In this document: positions 22,450 through 29,857 of the stretch, in pieces
Layout: each line of letters begins with the position of its first letter
Numbering within the stretch: the first letter of the stretch is position 1
Source of the DNA: a virus
Length of the DNA: 39,694 bases
IMG/VR virus record: IMGVR_UViG_3300043436_004340
Location: 1 to 39,694 of that record
Direction: 5' to 3' (one strand)
The notes under the pieces: generated by a model
Seen by the model: the letters and a program-made list of their open reading frames with translations, nothing else
Database searches by the model: none
Told to the model about the DNA's origin: nothing
Made by a program: the position numbers and the translations under genes

Positions 22450-22986
22450 ATGGATGAAGCCTACGCTGGCCAGTACGAGCCATGCGTCTTGTTTGGAGTC
22501 ACTTCAATCCCAAGCCGAGCTCTGCATTTCTCTATCATGTGTGAGTCAGGAGCTCAGTGGGCACGGATCCCTATCCACATGCTAAGGCACGATACTCCTT
22601 TAGCACCTGAGCATCCCCTGTCTGATCTTCAGATGTGGGACGCGCATGGCTGGGATTTTTCAATTGTGCAGTATGAGTATCTTAGGGAAATGGGTTGCCA
22701 GTATAGAAAGCGCGACGGTTCTCTAGTCGAAGCCAGTTACTGGTTTACCCTTGACAATACCGATAACGGCTACTCTCAGTATCCGCCAGAACATAAGTGC
22801 TTCCATGTGCTTCTGTTAGAGGATGGATCAGGGCAGATTGCTGCAATGCCTAACAACCGGATTGTTTGGCGTGATGATTCATGGGTAAAACCCGGTCACA
22901 AGTTTGATTACAAGGTTATGTCTTCTGACACATGGCACGCTGAAAAAGGTCGTAATGCCCAAGACACCGCATTCACTAAAGATTAG
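22450..22986 (+). CDS. Conserved phage protein upstream of terminase
   Basis: 178 residues from the ATG at 22450. The open frame continues upstream into the iteron module to a TTG at 22315, but that part looks non-coding. Conserved-looking segments are CVLFGVTSIPSRALHFSIM, WARIPIHMLRHD, LSDLQMWDAHGWDFS and YWFTLDNTDNG. Proteins of this type occur just upstream of the small terminase in aquatic phages; the function is unknown. It opens the rightward block, but a promoter candidate follows it, so it may be expressed apart from the packaging genes. Confidence 0.65.
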   Translation: MDEAYAGQYEPCVLFGVTSIPSRALHFSIMCESGAQWARIPIHMLRHDTPLAPEHPLSDLQMWDAHGWDFSIVQYEYLREMGCQYRKRDGSLVEASYWFTLDNTDNGYSQYPPEHKCFHVLLLEDGSGQIAAMPNNRIVWRDDSWVKPGHKFDYKVMSSDTWHAEKGRNAQDTAFTKD

Positions 22987-22987
22987 T

Positions 22988-23017
22988 GTTTACAATAGAT
23001 CTCACGGAGTGTAACCT
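22988..23017 (+). promoter_or_regulatory. Candidate rightward promoter before the small terminase gene
   Basis: GTTTACAATA (22988-22997) gives TTTACA, followed after exactly 17 bp by TAACCT (23012-23017). The -35 decamer is identical to that at 27686. The start codon at 23029 is only 12 bp past the -10, so a transcript would be nearly leaderless; either that is real or the motif has another role. Confidence 0.4.
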
Positions 23018-23028
23018 TTTGTATTCGA

Positions 23029-23331
23029 ATGGCAAGCATCAAAGAAATTCGGCAGCAAGTTAATAAGCTTTGTAGAGACGAGAACTACGATCCTTTGCGC
23101 GAGATGATTCTCCTTGCTAAGGAGCCCACGACCCCTTTAGATCACCGGGTTACGCTTCACAAAGAGCTTGCCCAGTACGTTGCTCCAAAACTTAAGTCTG
23201 TTGAACTGACGGCTGAGGTTAACGGAGGTATCCAAGTTAATGTTCTCAAGTATACTGATATGATTGCCGGTGAGGTAATCAAGCAAGCAATTGAGGACGA
23301 GGATGACGATGAAACAGAGCGCGCGTACTAA
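23029..23331 (+). CDS. Terminase small subunit
   Basis: 100 residues. The segment DPLREMILLAK, then PLDHRVTLHKELAQYVAPKLKS and an acidic C-terminus ending DDDETERAY, match small terminase/DNA-binding proteins of many podoviruses. It would recognise the packaging site and recruit the large subunit. It overlaps the large subunit gene as TAATG. No Shine-Dalgarno is evident. Confidence 0.7.
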   Translation: MASIKEIRQQVNKLCRDENYDPLREMILLAKEPTTPLDHRVTLHKELAQYVAPKLKSVELTAEVNGGIQVNVLKYTDMIAGEVIKQAIEDEDDDETERAY

Positions 23332-24626
23332 TGTCTGTCATCAACATTCCGCATAACTGGAAACCGCGTCCTTATCAGGAAAAACTCTGGAACTACCTAG
23401 AGAACGGCGGTACACGGGCCGTGGCTGTCTGGCATCGACGCGCGGGCAAAGATCTTCTTTCTATTAATTGGACCTTGTCATCAATGATGCAGCGGCGAGG
23501 TCTTTATTGGCATTTGTTTCCTACATATCAGCAGGGGCGTAAGATTGTATGGGATGGATTTACTAGAGACGGTAGGGGGTTCTTAGACCACTTTCCCCCA
23601 GAACTGGTAGCAAACCGTAACAACACGGCCATGCGCGTTGAGTTGAAGACGGGTTCTATCTACCAAGTGGTTGGCACCGATAACTGTGATGCACTTGTCG
23701 GTGCCAACCCGGTGGGGGTAGTTTTCTCTGAGTACAGTCTTCAAGACCCTAAAGCCTGGGATCTTATTCGACCTATCTTGGCAGAAAATGGTGGGTGGGC
23801 ATTGTTTATCTTCACGGCTCGTGGTCGTAACCATGGATACGACTTGGTAAACATGGCTAAGAGTAACGCCAAGTGGTTTTGTGAGGTCTTGTCAGTTGAC
23901 AAGACAGGTGCCATTCCTATGTCTGTTGTTGATGATGAGCGCGCCTCTGGCATGCCTGAAGAACTAATCCAACAGGAATACTTTTGTTCTTTTGACGCGC
24001 CCCTTGTCGGAGCCTACTACGGTGATGGTATGTCTAAGGCACTTCAAGAGAAGCGCATTACCAAGGTACCTTGGGAACCAAGAATCCCCGTATCTACTGC
24101 TTGGGATTTGGGCATTGGTGATTCTACAGCTATCTGGTTTTTCCAAGTCTTTGGCCACGAGATTCGGATCATTGACTTTTATGAAAACAATGGTGAGGGT
24201 CTTCCGCACTATATTAAACATTTAAAAGAAAAAGACTACGTGTACGATAAGCACTATGCACCACACGACATCGAAGTAAGAGAGTTGACTAGTGGCAAGT
24301 CTCGTATTGAGGTTGCCCGCAGTCTTGGTATTAAATTCACGGTAGTCAAGCAACACGCCATTGAAGACGGCATTGATTGTGTACGAAATATCTTTAACCG
24401 CTGCTGGTTTGATAGTGAACGCTGTGAACGAGGAATCGAGGCACTTCGGCAGTATCGAAAAGACTTTGATGAAAAAAAGCGTGTATTTCGTGATAAACCA
24501 TTGCATGATTGGAGCAGTCACGCGGCCGACGCCTTTCGCTACCTAGCATGGGGGTTGCGTAATAAACCAACAACAACAGAAAAACGTCAGCAGCATGCAA
24601 TAGCTGATTACAACATATTCGACTAA
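23331..24626 (+). CDS. Terminase large subunit
   Basis: 431 residues. The ATPase has Walker A WHRRAGKD (~34-41), Walker B GVVFSEY (~128-134) and the coupling motif FTARGRNHG (~160-168). The nuclease domain has AWDLGIGDSTA (Asp258, Asp263) and a C-terminal DWSSHAADAFRYLAWG with the last acidic ligand. It packages DNA into the prohead and cuts it. Shorter than T7 gp19 but full-length for this branch. The gene runs directly into the next with a 1-bp gap. Confidence 0.92.
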   Translation: MSVINIPHNWKPRPYQEKLWNYLENGGTRAVAVWHRRAGKDLLSINWTLSSMMQRRGLYWHLFPTYQQGRKIVWDGFTRDGRGFLDHFPPELVANRNNTAMRVELKTGSIYQVVGTDNCDALVGANPVGVVFSEYSLQDPKAWDLIRPILAENGGWALFIFTARGRNHGYDLVNMAKSNAKWFCEVLSVDKTGAIPMSVVDDERASGMPEELIQQEYFCSFDAPLVGAYYGDGMSKALQEKRITKVPWEPRIPVSTAWDLGIGDSTAIWFFQVFGHEIRIIDFYENNGEGLPHYIKHLKEKDYVYDKHYAPHDIEVRELTSGKSRIEVARSLGIKFTVVKQHAIEDGIDCVRNIFNRCWFDSERCERGIEALRQYRKDFDEKKRVFRDKPLHDWSSHAADAFRYLAWGLRNKPTTTEKRQQHAIADYNIFD

Positions 24627-24627
24627 T

Positions 24628-24918
24628 ATGGGTGGCAAAAACTCTTTCGCAAATCAGGTGTTTAATCCAGGCAATATTTGGGGTTGGAATAAACCTGCTC
24701 CTAAACCTGCTCCTAAGCCTACTCCTAAACCTGCTTCTGCTCCTGCCCCCATGACGGCACCTGCAGTTCCTTCAGAAAAAGCTGCAGCTGACGTGGCCAT
24801 GGAGTATGAAAATAAAAAGCGCAAAGCTGCCGGTCGTGAATCTACTGTTTTGACCTCGGGTCTTGGCGGCGGTATGAATACCACGTACTCCGTTAATAAG
24901 CCAACGCTTGGAGCTTAA
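24628..24918 (+). CDS. Small Pro/Ala/Lys-rich structural protein
   Basis: 96 residues. A KPAP-type repeat region (~24-45) is followed by a conserved-looking end, KKRKAAGRESTVLTSGLGG and NKPTLGA. Small proteins with this GRxSTxLTS...KPTLGA ending lie between terminase and portal in many podoviruses. Probably a minor head protein. Overlaps the portal gene as TAATG. Confidence 0.6.
   Translation: MGGKNSFANQVFNPGNIWGWNKPAPKPAPKPTPKPASAPAPMTAPAVPSEKAAADVAMEYENKKRKAAGRESTVLTSGLGGGMNTTYSVNKPTLGA
24691..24750 (+). repeat. Imperfect tandem repeat encoding KPAP units
   Basis: Roughly 12-bp units of the form CCTGCTCCTAAA, repeated about four to five times with changes, encode the Pro-Ala-Pro-Lys stretch. 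Such a repeat can change copy number by slippage without breaking the frame. Confidence 0.6.
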
Positions 24919-26519
24919 TGGAAAACACGGCCCTAGAAAAGATTCAGCGCTTTGAAAAGCTAAAGGCTGATCGTACTGTTTTTCACGAACATTGGCAAGA
25001 ACTTCGTGAACTAGTACGCCCTTCTGCTGAAGACTTTAATAGGACCATTGTTAAAGGTGAGCGACGTCACCAAAAGATTCTTGATGGCACGGCTCTTCTT
25101 GCTTCAGAACAACTAGCCGCAGGTCTTCATAGTTTTCTTACAGGGCCTACTGAACGCTGGTTTACTCTTCAAACTTCTGATCCTAGTCTTGCTGAGGATC
25201 CAGAAGCTCTTACCTGGCTTGACAGGGTTTCAGAGATTATTTATGAAGTTTATTCTTTGCCCAAGACAAACTTCCACTCTGCAATGCACGAGTCATATCT
25301 TGATCTTGGAGCTTTTGGTACGTCTATTATTTATCAAGAATCTGACCCTGCAACTAGTTATCCTATTTTTCGCACGTATCCTCTTGCGCAGTGTTATATT
25401 CTTGAAAATTCTGAGGGAATGGTTGATACCGTCTACAGAGAAATTAAGTACACGTCTCGCCAAGTATATCAGCGTTTTGGTAAAAATACTCCTAAGAAAA
25501 TCCTTGATGAAACTAATCAAGATAAGGAGTGGACATTTATCCATTGCGTAAATCCTCGTAAAGACTACGATGAAGAAAAGTTAGATAGAGGCAACATGCC
25601 TTATGAGTCTTATTACATTTGCGTAGACCTTAAAGAAAAAGTTGAAGAAGGTGGATACCGTTCTTTCCCTTACCACGTACCTCGTTGGTCTAAACTAGCC
25701 AATGAAGTTTATGGCCGGTCACCAGCCATGTCTTGTTTGCCTGATATTAAAATGGTAAACAAAATGAGTGAGGTTGTTATCAAGGCTGCACAAAAGCAAA
25801 TTGATCCTCCTCTCATGGTCCCTGATGACGGATTTATAATGCCTATTCAAACGGCTCCGTCATCTTTAATTTTTTACACTCCAGGTTCAGATAAGATTGA
25901 ACCTCTCATTACCAACGGCCGTGTTGATATTGGTATTGAAATGATGCAGCAACGCCGCGAGCACATTCTTAAGTGTTTCTATGTTGATTATCTGCGAATG
26001 CAGAAGATGAACGTTGAAATGACGGCTTACGAAGTTGCAGATCGCCGTGAAGAGCAAATGCGCATGATGGCGCCAATGCTTGGACGTTTGCAAACCGAGC
26101 TCCTTGGACCTATGGTTCAACGGTCTTATCAAATTCTTAATGACGCAAATCTTCTTCCAGAAGCCCCTGACTTGCTTAAAAATGCGCGTCTTAAAATTCG
26201 TTATGTAAGTCCAGCAGCAAGAGCTCAAATTGCATCAAGAGCGCAGTCTGTTCAAAGATTTTTAAACGACATTCAACCTATGATTCAAGTCTCGCCAGAG
26301 ATTCTTGACACTATCGACCCAGATGCTTTGACGCAGTTTATGGCAGATATACGAGATATTCCTCGCAACATTCTGAGACCAGCTAAGCAGGTTAAGGAAA
26401 TTAGAGAATCTCGCGCCCAGCAACAGCAAGAACAACAACAAACCGCAATTGCTGAACAACAAGGAAAAGCTGCAAAATCATTTGCAGATGCGGGCGTACT
26501 TAAAAAGTTGGGTATTTAA
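24918..26519 (+). CDS. Portal (head-tail connector) protein
   Basis: 533 residues, close to T7 gp8. The N-terminal part has FHEHWQELRELVRPSAEDF, then LLASEQLAAGLHSFLTGP and ERWFTLQTSD, typical of the Head-tail connector family. The core includes VPRWSKLANEVYGRSPAM and the C-terminal helical part has a Gln-rich stretch. Forms the dodecameric ring through which DNA passes. It follows the terminase in the standard order. Confidence 0.92.
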   Translation: MENTALEKIQRFEKLKADRTVFHEHWQELRELVRPSAEDFNRTIVKGERRHQKILDGTALLASEQLAAGLHSFLTGPTERWFTLQTSDPSLAEDPEALTWLDRVSEIIYEVYSLPKTNFHSAMHESYLDLGAFGTSIIYQESDPATSYPIFRTYPLAQCYILENSEGMVDTVYREIKYTSRQVYQRFGKNTPKKILDETNQDKEWTFIHCVNPRKDYDEEKLDRGNMPYESYYICVDLKEKVEEGGYRSFPYHVPRWSKLANEVYGRSPAMSCLPDIKMVNKMSEVVIKAAQKQIDPPLMVPDDGFIMPIQTAPSSLIFYTPGSDKIEPLITNGRVDIGIEMMQQRREHILKCFYVDYLRMQKMNVEMTAYEVADRREEQMRMMAPMLGRLQTELLGPMVQRSYQILNDANLLPEAPDLLKNARLKIRYVSPAARAQIASRAQSVQRFLNDIQPMIQVSPEILDTIDPDALTQFMADIRDIPRNILRPAKQVKEIRESRAQQQQEQQQTAIAEQQGKAAKSFADAGVLKKLGI

Positions 26520-26522
26520 GTT

Positions 26523-26792
26523 ATGATACTAAAGGATAGATTCCAGCAAGTTGCTGACACCATGCGTTTAAATGACGCGTATAAAGCAGTCTTTAAAACT
26601 CCAGACGGCGACCTTGTTCTAAGACACTTGATGAAATCATTTCACGTGTATCGCCCAACATTCTCGAGCAATGCAGCAGATGCTGCCTTTAAAGAAGGAC
26701 AACGCCACGTTGTACTTTCAATATTGCGGTTTATTTGCCGAGATGCAAACCAAATAAAAAAACAACTAGAGGAAGTAATTGCTGATGAATAA
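26523..26792 (+). CDS. Bbp19-like small head protein
   Basis: 89 residues. The pattern FKTPDGDLVLRHLM near the start and EGQRHVVLSILRFI later matches Bbp19-like proteins found between portal and scaffold in podoviruses. Function is not known for the family; the position suggests head assembly. It ends inside the start of the scaffold gene. Confidence 0.7.
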   Translation: MILKDRFQQVADTMRLNDAYKAVFKTPDGDLVLRHLMKSFHVYRPTFSSNAADAAFKEGQRHVVLSILRFICRDANQIKKQLEEVIADE

Positions 26793-27681
26793 CAAAATGC
26801 TGTTTAATGCTGACATGGGAGCCGGCGGCGGTGCAGAAGTTCCTAGCACTCCTGTAACACCAACCTCAAATGCTGGTACAGTGTTGACACAGGGAGCAAA
26901 TAATACTCCTACTGACTGGAAGACTTCTTTGCCAGAAGATCTTCGAAGCAATGCATCTCTTCAAAATATTAATGACATTCCTTCTCTTGCAAAGAGCTAT
27001 GTTCACGCACAGTCGCTTGTGGGTGCTGATAAAATTGTTATTCCAAAAGAAGGCGCAACTCCTGAAGAATGGAGTAGCTTCTGGAAAAAAGTGGGTCGCC
27101 CTGATGAAGCAGCGGCTTATAACCTTAACAAGCCAGAAAACTTCCCTGATCAGGCGTTTGATCAAAAAATGCTTGAGCACATGCAAGGCATTTTTCATGA
27201 AACTGGTCTTACTAGTCGTCAAGCTGAAACCTTGTACAACAAGTACATGGATTATATTGCCGGCGAGTACAACACTTCACAGCAAGAGTTTACTAAGCAA
27301 GCTGAAGAAAGTCTTCAAAAACTTAAAGTAGATTTTGGTTCAGAGTATAGTGTAAAGCTTGCAGCAGCTCAACGTACGCTGCAGCAGTTTGGATCCCCTG
27401 AACTTGTTAGTTATCTTGATGAAACAGGTCTTGGTAATAGTCCTGAACTTATTAAGTTGTTTGCAAACATTGGTCTTAGCATGTCTGAATCAACGGCACG
27501 CGACGGAGAATCCAGAGTTTCTGGCCAAGTTACTAGTCAACAAGCCATGGCTGAGATTGATAATCTGCGTCAAGACGGCGATTTCATCAAACTAATTTCT
27601 AACAAGAGTGGTCTTGGACATCGCGAGGCTGTAAAGCGCTGGCAAAATCTTCACGCACTTGCTTATCCTGATGACGTATAA
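26785..27681 (+). CDS. Capsid scaffolding protein
   Basis: 298 residues from the ATG at 26785, with AGAGGAAG about 9 nt upstream; a TTG two codons earlier is less likely. The TDWKTSLPEDLRSNASLQNI segment, then IPSLAKSYVHAQ and the WSSFWKKVGRPDEAAAYN region, are typical of podovirus scaffolds, followed by a helical, charged C-terminus. Acts in prohead assembly and leaves before maturation. Lies directly before the major capsid gene. Confidence 0.88.
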   Translation: MNNKMLFNADMGAGGGAEVPSTPVTPTSNAGTVLTQGANNTPTDWKTSLPEDLRSNASLQNINDIPSLAKSYVHAQSLVGADKIVIPKEGATPEEWSSFWKKVGRPDEAAAYNLNKPENFPDQAFDQKMLEHMQGIFHETGLTSRQAETLYNKYMDYIAGEYNTSQQEFTKQAEESLQKLKVDFGSEYSVKLAAAQRTLQQFGSPELVSYLDETGLGNSPELIKLFANIGLSMSESTARDGESRVSGQVTSQQAMAEIDNLRQDGDFIKLISNKSGLGHREAVKRWQNLHALAYPDDV

Positions 27682-27685
27682 TTTT

Positions 27686-27715
27686 GTTTACAATAATGCG
27701 ATTCTAATCTAATCT
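27686..27715 (+). promoter_or_regulatory. Candidate late promoter for the capsid gene
   Basis: GTTTACAATA (27686-27695) contains TTTACA (27687-27692), then 17 bp and TAATCT (27710-27715). The decamer and spacing equal those at 22988. A start near 27722 gives a ~128-nt leader. Confidence 0.5.
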
Positions 27716-27849
27716 TTCACAACGGGCAACCCGAAAGGATCCGTTAAGACATCTAGGAAAGACTGGAAGCTGGCGAGCTAATTCGCAAGGAAGGGCCCAA
27801 CCCGGACAACTTTTCCGAACCAAAAAACCCCAAAAACAAACAAACAACA
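27716..27849 (+). promoter_or_regulatory. Long capsid-gene leader without Shine-Dalgarno
   Basis: The longest gap in the rightward virion region. The first ~90 nt can form several short stems (AACGG/CCGTT, CGGG/CCCG, GGGCCC). The last ~35 nt are almost only A and C, ending ACAAACAAACAACA before the ATG, with no Shine-Dalgarno. It is an unstructured, possibly enhancing, leader for the most abundant protein. Confidence 0.55.
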
Positions 27850-28743
27850 ATGTCGTTTCAAATTGACAAAGCTTTTGTGCAGACGTACAAGAGCAACATT
27901 GAAGTTCAGTTTCAGCAGATGGGATCCCGCCTTCGCCCATTGGTTCGGCAGGAGACCCAGAACGCTGAGTTTGACTTCTACGATCGTATCGGTCCTACCG
28001 ATGCAGTCGAAATCCTAAACCGCCACAGCGACACCCCGCTTGTCGAAACCACTCACGATCGTCGTAGGATCTCCCTGCGCGCTTATGATTGGGCCGATCT
28101 CATTGATCGGATGGACAAAGTGAAGATGCTTGCTGATCCAACCTCCTCGTACACTCAGAACGCAGCCTACGCCCTCGGACGTAAGGTTGACGCTACGATT
28201 ATTGAGGCAGCGTTTGGTACGGCTTACACCGGCAAGACTGGTTCGTCCACCACAACCTTCTCCGCTAACCAGACCGTTGCGTCTGATTATGTTGAGTCTG
28301 GAAGTGCTACGGCGTCCAACCTTTCCGTTGCTAAACTCCGTCGCGCACGTTTCCTCCTTGACAGCAATGAAGCTGCCATGGATGGCGAGCCGCTCTACGC
28401 AGTTGTTACCGCCTCTCAGATCCAGAGTCTTCTTTCGTCGACTCAGGTGACCAGCAGCGATTTCAACTCGATTAAGGCGCTTGTTGCTGGAGAAGTTGAT
28501 ACCTTTATGGGTTTCAAGTTCATCCGCACCGAGCTTCTTCCTAAGTCCGGTAACATTCGCAGCGCACTGTTCTTTGCTCAGCAGGGTCTCTGCCTTGCAA
28601 CTGCACAGGACATCACGGTGGACGTTGGTCCTCGTCGTGACAAGCGCAACAGTGTACAGGTCTACGTCTCTGCCTCCTTCGGTGCAAGCCGCATGTGGGA
28701 AGAGAAGGTCCTGAAAGTCAACTGCGACGAAAGCGCCGCTTAA
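27850..28743 (+). CDS. Major capsid protein
   Basis: 297 residues, with the HK97-like coat fold expected. Typical segments are RLRPLVRQETQNAEFDFYDR, RRRISLRAYDWADLIDRMDK, TQNAAYALGRKVDATIIEAA, and near the end FFAQQGLCLATAQDITVDVG and ASRMWEEKVLKV. Codon use is richer in G+C at third positions than in neighbouring genes, as often seen for very highly expressed genes. Follows the scaffold gene and has its own promoter candidate and leader. Confidence 0.93.
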   Translation: MSFQIDKAFVQTYKSNIEVQFQQMGSRLRPLVRQETQNAEFDFYDRIGPTDAVEILNRHSDTPLVETTHDRRRISLRAYDWADLIDRMDKVKMLADPTSSYTQNAAYALGRKVDATIIEAAFGTAYTGKTGSSTTTFSANQTVASDYVESGSATASNLSVAKLRRARFLLDSNEAAMDGEPLYAVVTASQIQSLLSSTQVTSSDFNSIKALVAGEVDTFMGFKFIRTELLPKSGNIRSALFFAQQGLCLATAQDITVDVGPRRDKRNSVQVYVSASFGASRMWEEKVLKVNCDESAA

Positions 28744-28761
28744 TCATAGGAGCACACTAAA

Positions 28762-29193
28762 ATGGCTACTTATTCATCCACCCAGTACGGTAACGCTACG
28801 GCTGTTCCTCCCTCATTGCTTAAACCCAATGAGCTTGGCGGTCGTCATCGCCTTGCCTACTTCAGCGTAACCACTTCGGCTTATGCCTCCACTGGTGACA
28901 TCATCAATCTTACCATCATCCCTAAGGGTGCGCGTATTATTGCTGGTCAACTTCGTTGGGCTGCAAATGCTGCTTCCACAACCCTAACCGTAGGAACTGC
29001 TGCCTCTGCAGCTAAGTACCTTGGTTCAACGGCTGTTGGAGCTTCCGCAGGAAGTGCCGCAATTGCTGCAACCCTTGCTCTTAACTTCGGTGAAGAGCTT
29101 ACTGCAGACACCGTTATCACTGCCACTCCCGGCGGTGCTACCTGGACCGCAGGAACGGTTGTTGCCGGTCATATCGAGTACGTTCTCGATTAA
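28762..29193 (+). CDS. Head decoration or minor capsid protein
   Basis: 143 residues, with AGGAG about 12 nt upstream of the ATG. Beta-rich and Ala/Thr-rich, starting MATYSSTQYGN and containing PKGARIIAGQLRW and AATLALNFGEELTADT. Proteins of this kind follow the major capsid gene in many aquatic podoviruses and probably decorate the shell. Codon use matches the capsid gene, suggesting equal expression. Confidence 0.65.
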   Translation: MATYSSTQYGNATAVPPSLLKPNELGGRHRLAYFSVTTSAYASTGDIINLTIIPKGARIIAGQLRWAANAASTTLTVGTAASAAKYLGSTAVGASAGSAAIAATLALNFGEELTADTVITATPGGATWTAGTVVAGHIEYVLD

Positions 29194-29208
29194 TAAAACT
29201 CAAAGTTG

Positions 29209-29236
29209 GGGTGAGGTCTAGAAATAGGCCTCACCC
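29209..29236 (+). terminator. Hairpin between capsid and tail genes
   Basis: GGGTGAGG (29209-29216) pairs with CCTCACCC (29229-29236); two more pairs (one G-T) leave the 8-nt loop TAGAAATA. No T run follows. Likely a partial terminator or RNA processing site that sets capsid mRNA above tail mRNA. Confidence 0.6.
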
Positions 29237-29245
29237 TTCACTTAT

Positions 29246-29857
29246 ATGCCCGCAAGTTTTGTTTCAATAGCAAACAGTGCTCTAACAAAGTTAGGTGCAC
29301 AACTCATTACCTCACTTGATGAGGAGTCTAAAGAAGCACGCTTGTGTTCAGCTCGCATTTATGATGTAAGAGATTTTATTCTTAGAACTCATTTGTGGAA
29401 TTTTGCTACAAAACGAGTTATACTTTCTCCTGAAGTTGCAACGCCTGCTTTTGAATATGACTATCAGTTTACAATCCCAGTAGACTGTCTTAGGATTGTA
29501 ACAGTTCGTCCTACATCAGAGGATTACGTTGTTGAAAATGGAAAGATTCTTTCTAATGCTTCTCAGTTAGAATTAAGTTATATCTATCAAGTAACTAACC
29601 CAACTTTGATTGATGCGCATTGCGCTGAAGTTATTGCTTGTTATTTAGCTTATGATCTTTCATACGCTTTAATTCAAACCGGACAAATACAACAACAACT
29701 TTACGAGTTGTATCAACAAAAACTTCGCCAAGCCAAGTCTATTGACGCTAAGGAAAATCCCGCACGCGAACTTAGTGCTGACTTGTTTTTAGATTCTAGA
29801 TATTACTATCCCGGTAACGGTTTACGTTCACAGAACAAAATAGATACCGGTGCGTAG
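29246..29857 (+). CDS. Tail tubular protein A (head completion adaptor)
   Basis: 203 residues. The start ASFVSIANSALTKLGAQLI, then RICSARIYDVRD-like (ARLCSARIYDVRDFILR) and LWNFATKR, are typical of T7 gp11-type adaptor proteins, as is the C-terminal helix LYQQKLRQAKSIDAKE. It joins the portal to the tail tube. It overlaps the tubular B gene by 8 bp. Confidence 0.85.
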   Translation: MPASFVSIANSALTKLGAQLITSLDEESKEARLCSARIYDVRDFILRTHLWNFATKRVILSPEVATPAFEYDYQFTIPVDCLRIVTVRPTSEDYVVENGKILSNASQLELSYIYQVTNPTLIDAHCAEVIACYLAYDLSYALIQTGQIQQQLYELYQQKLRQAKSIDAKENPARELSADLFLDSRYYYPGNGLRSQNKIDTGA

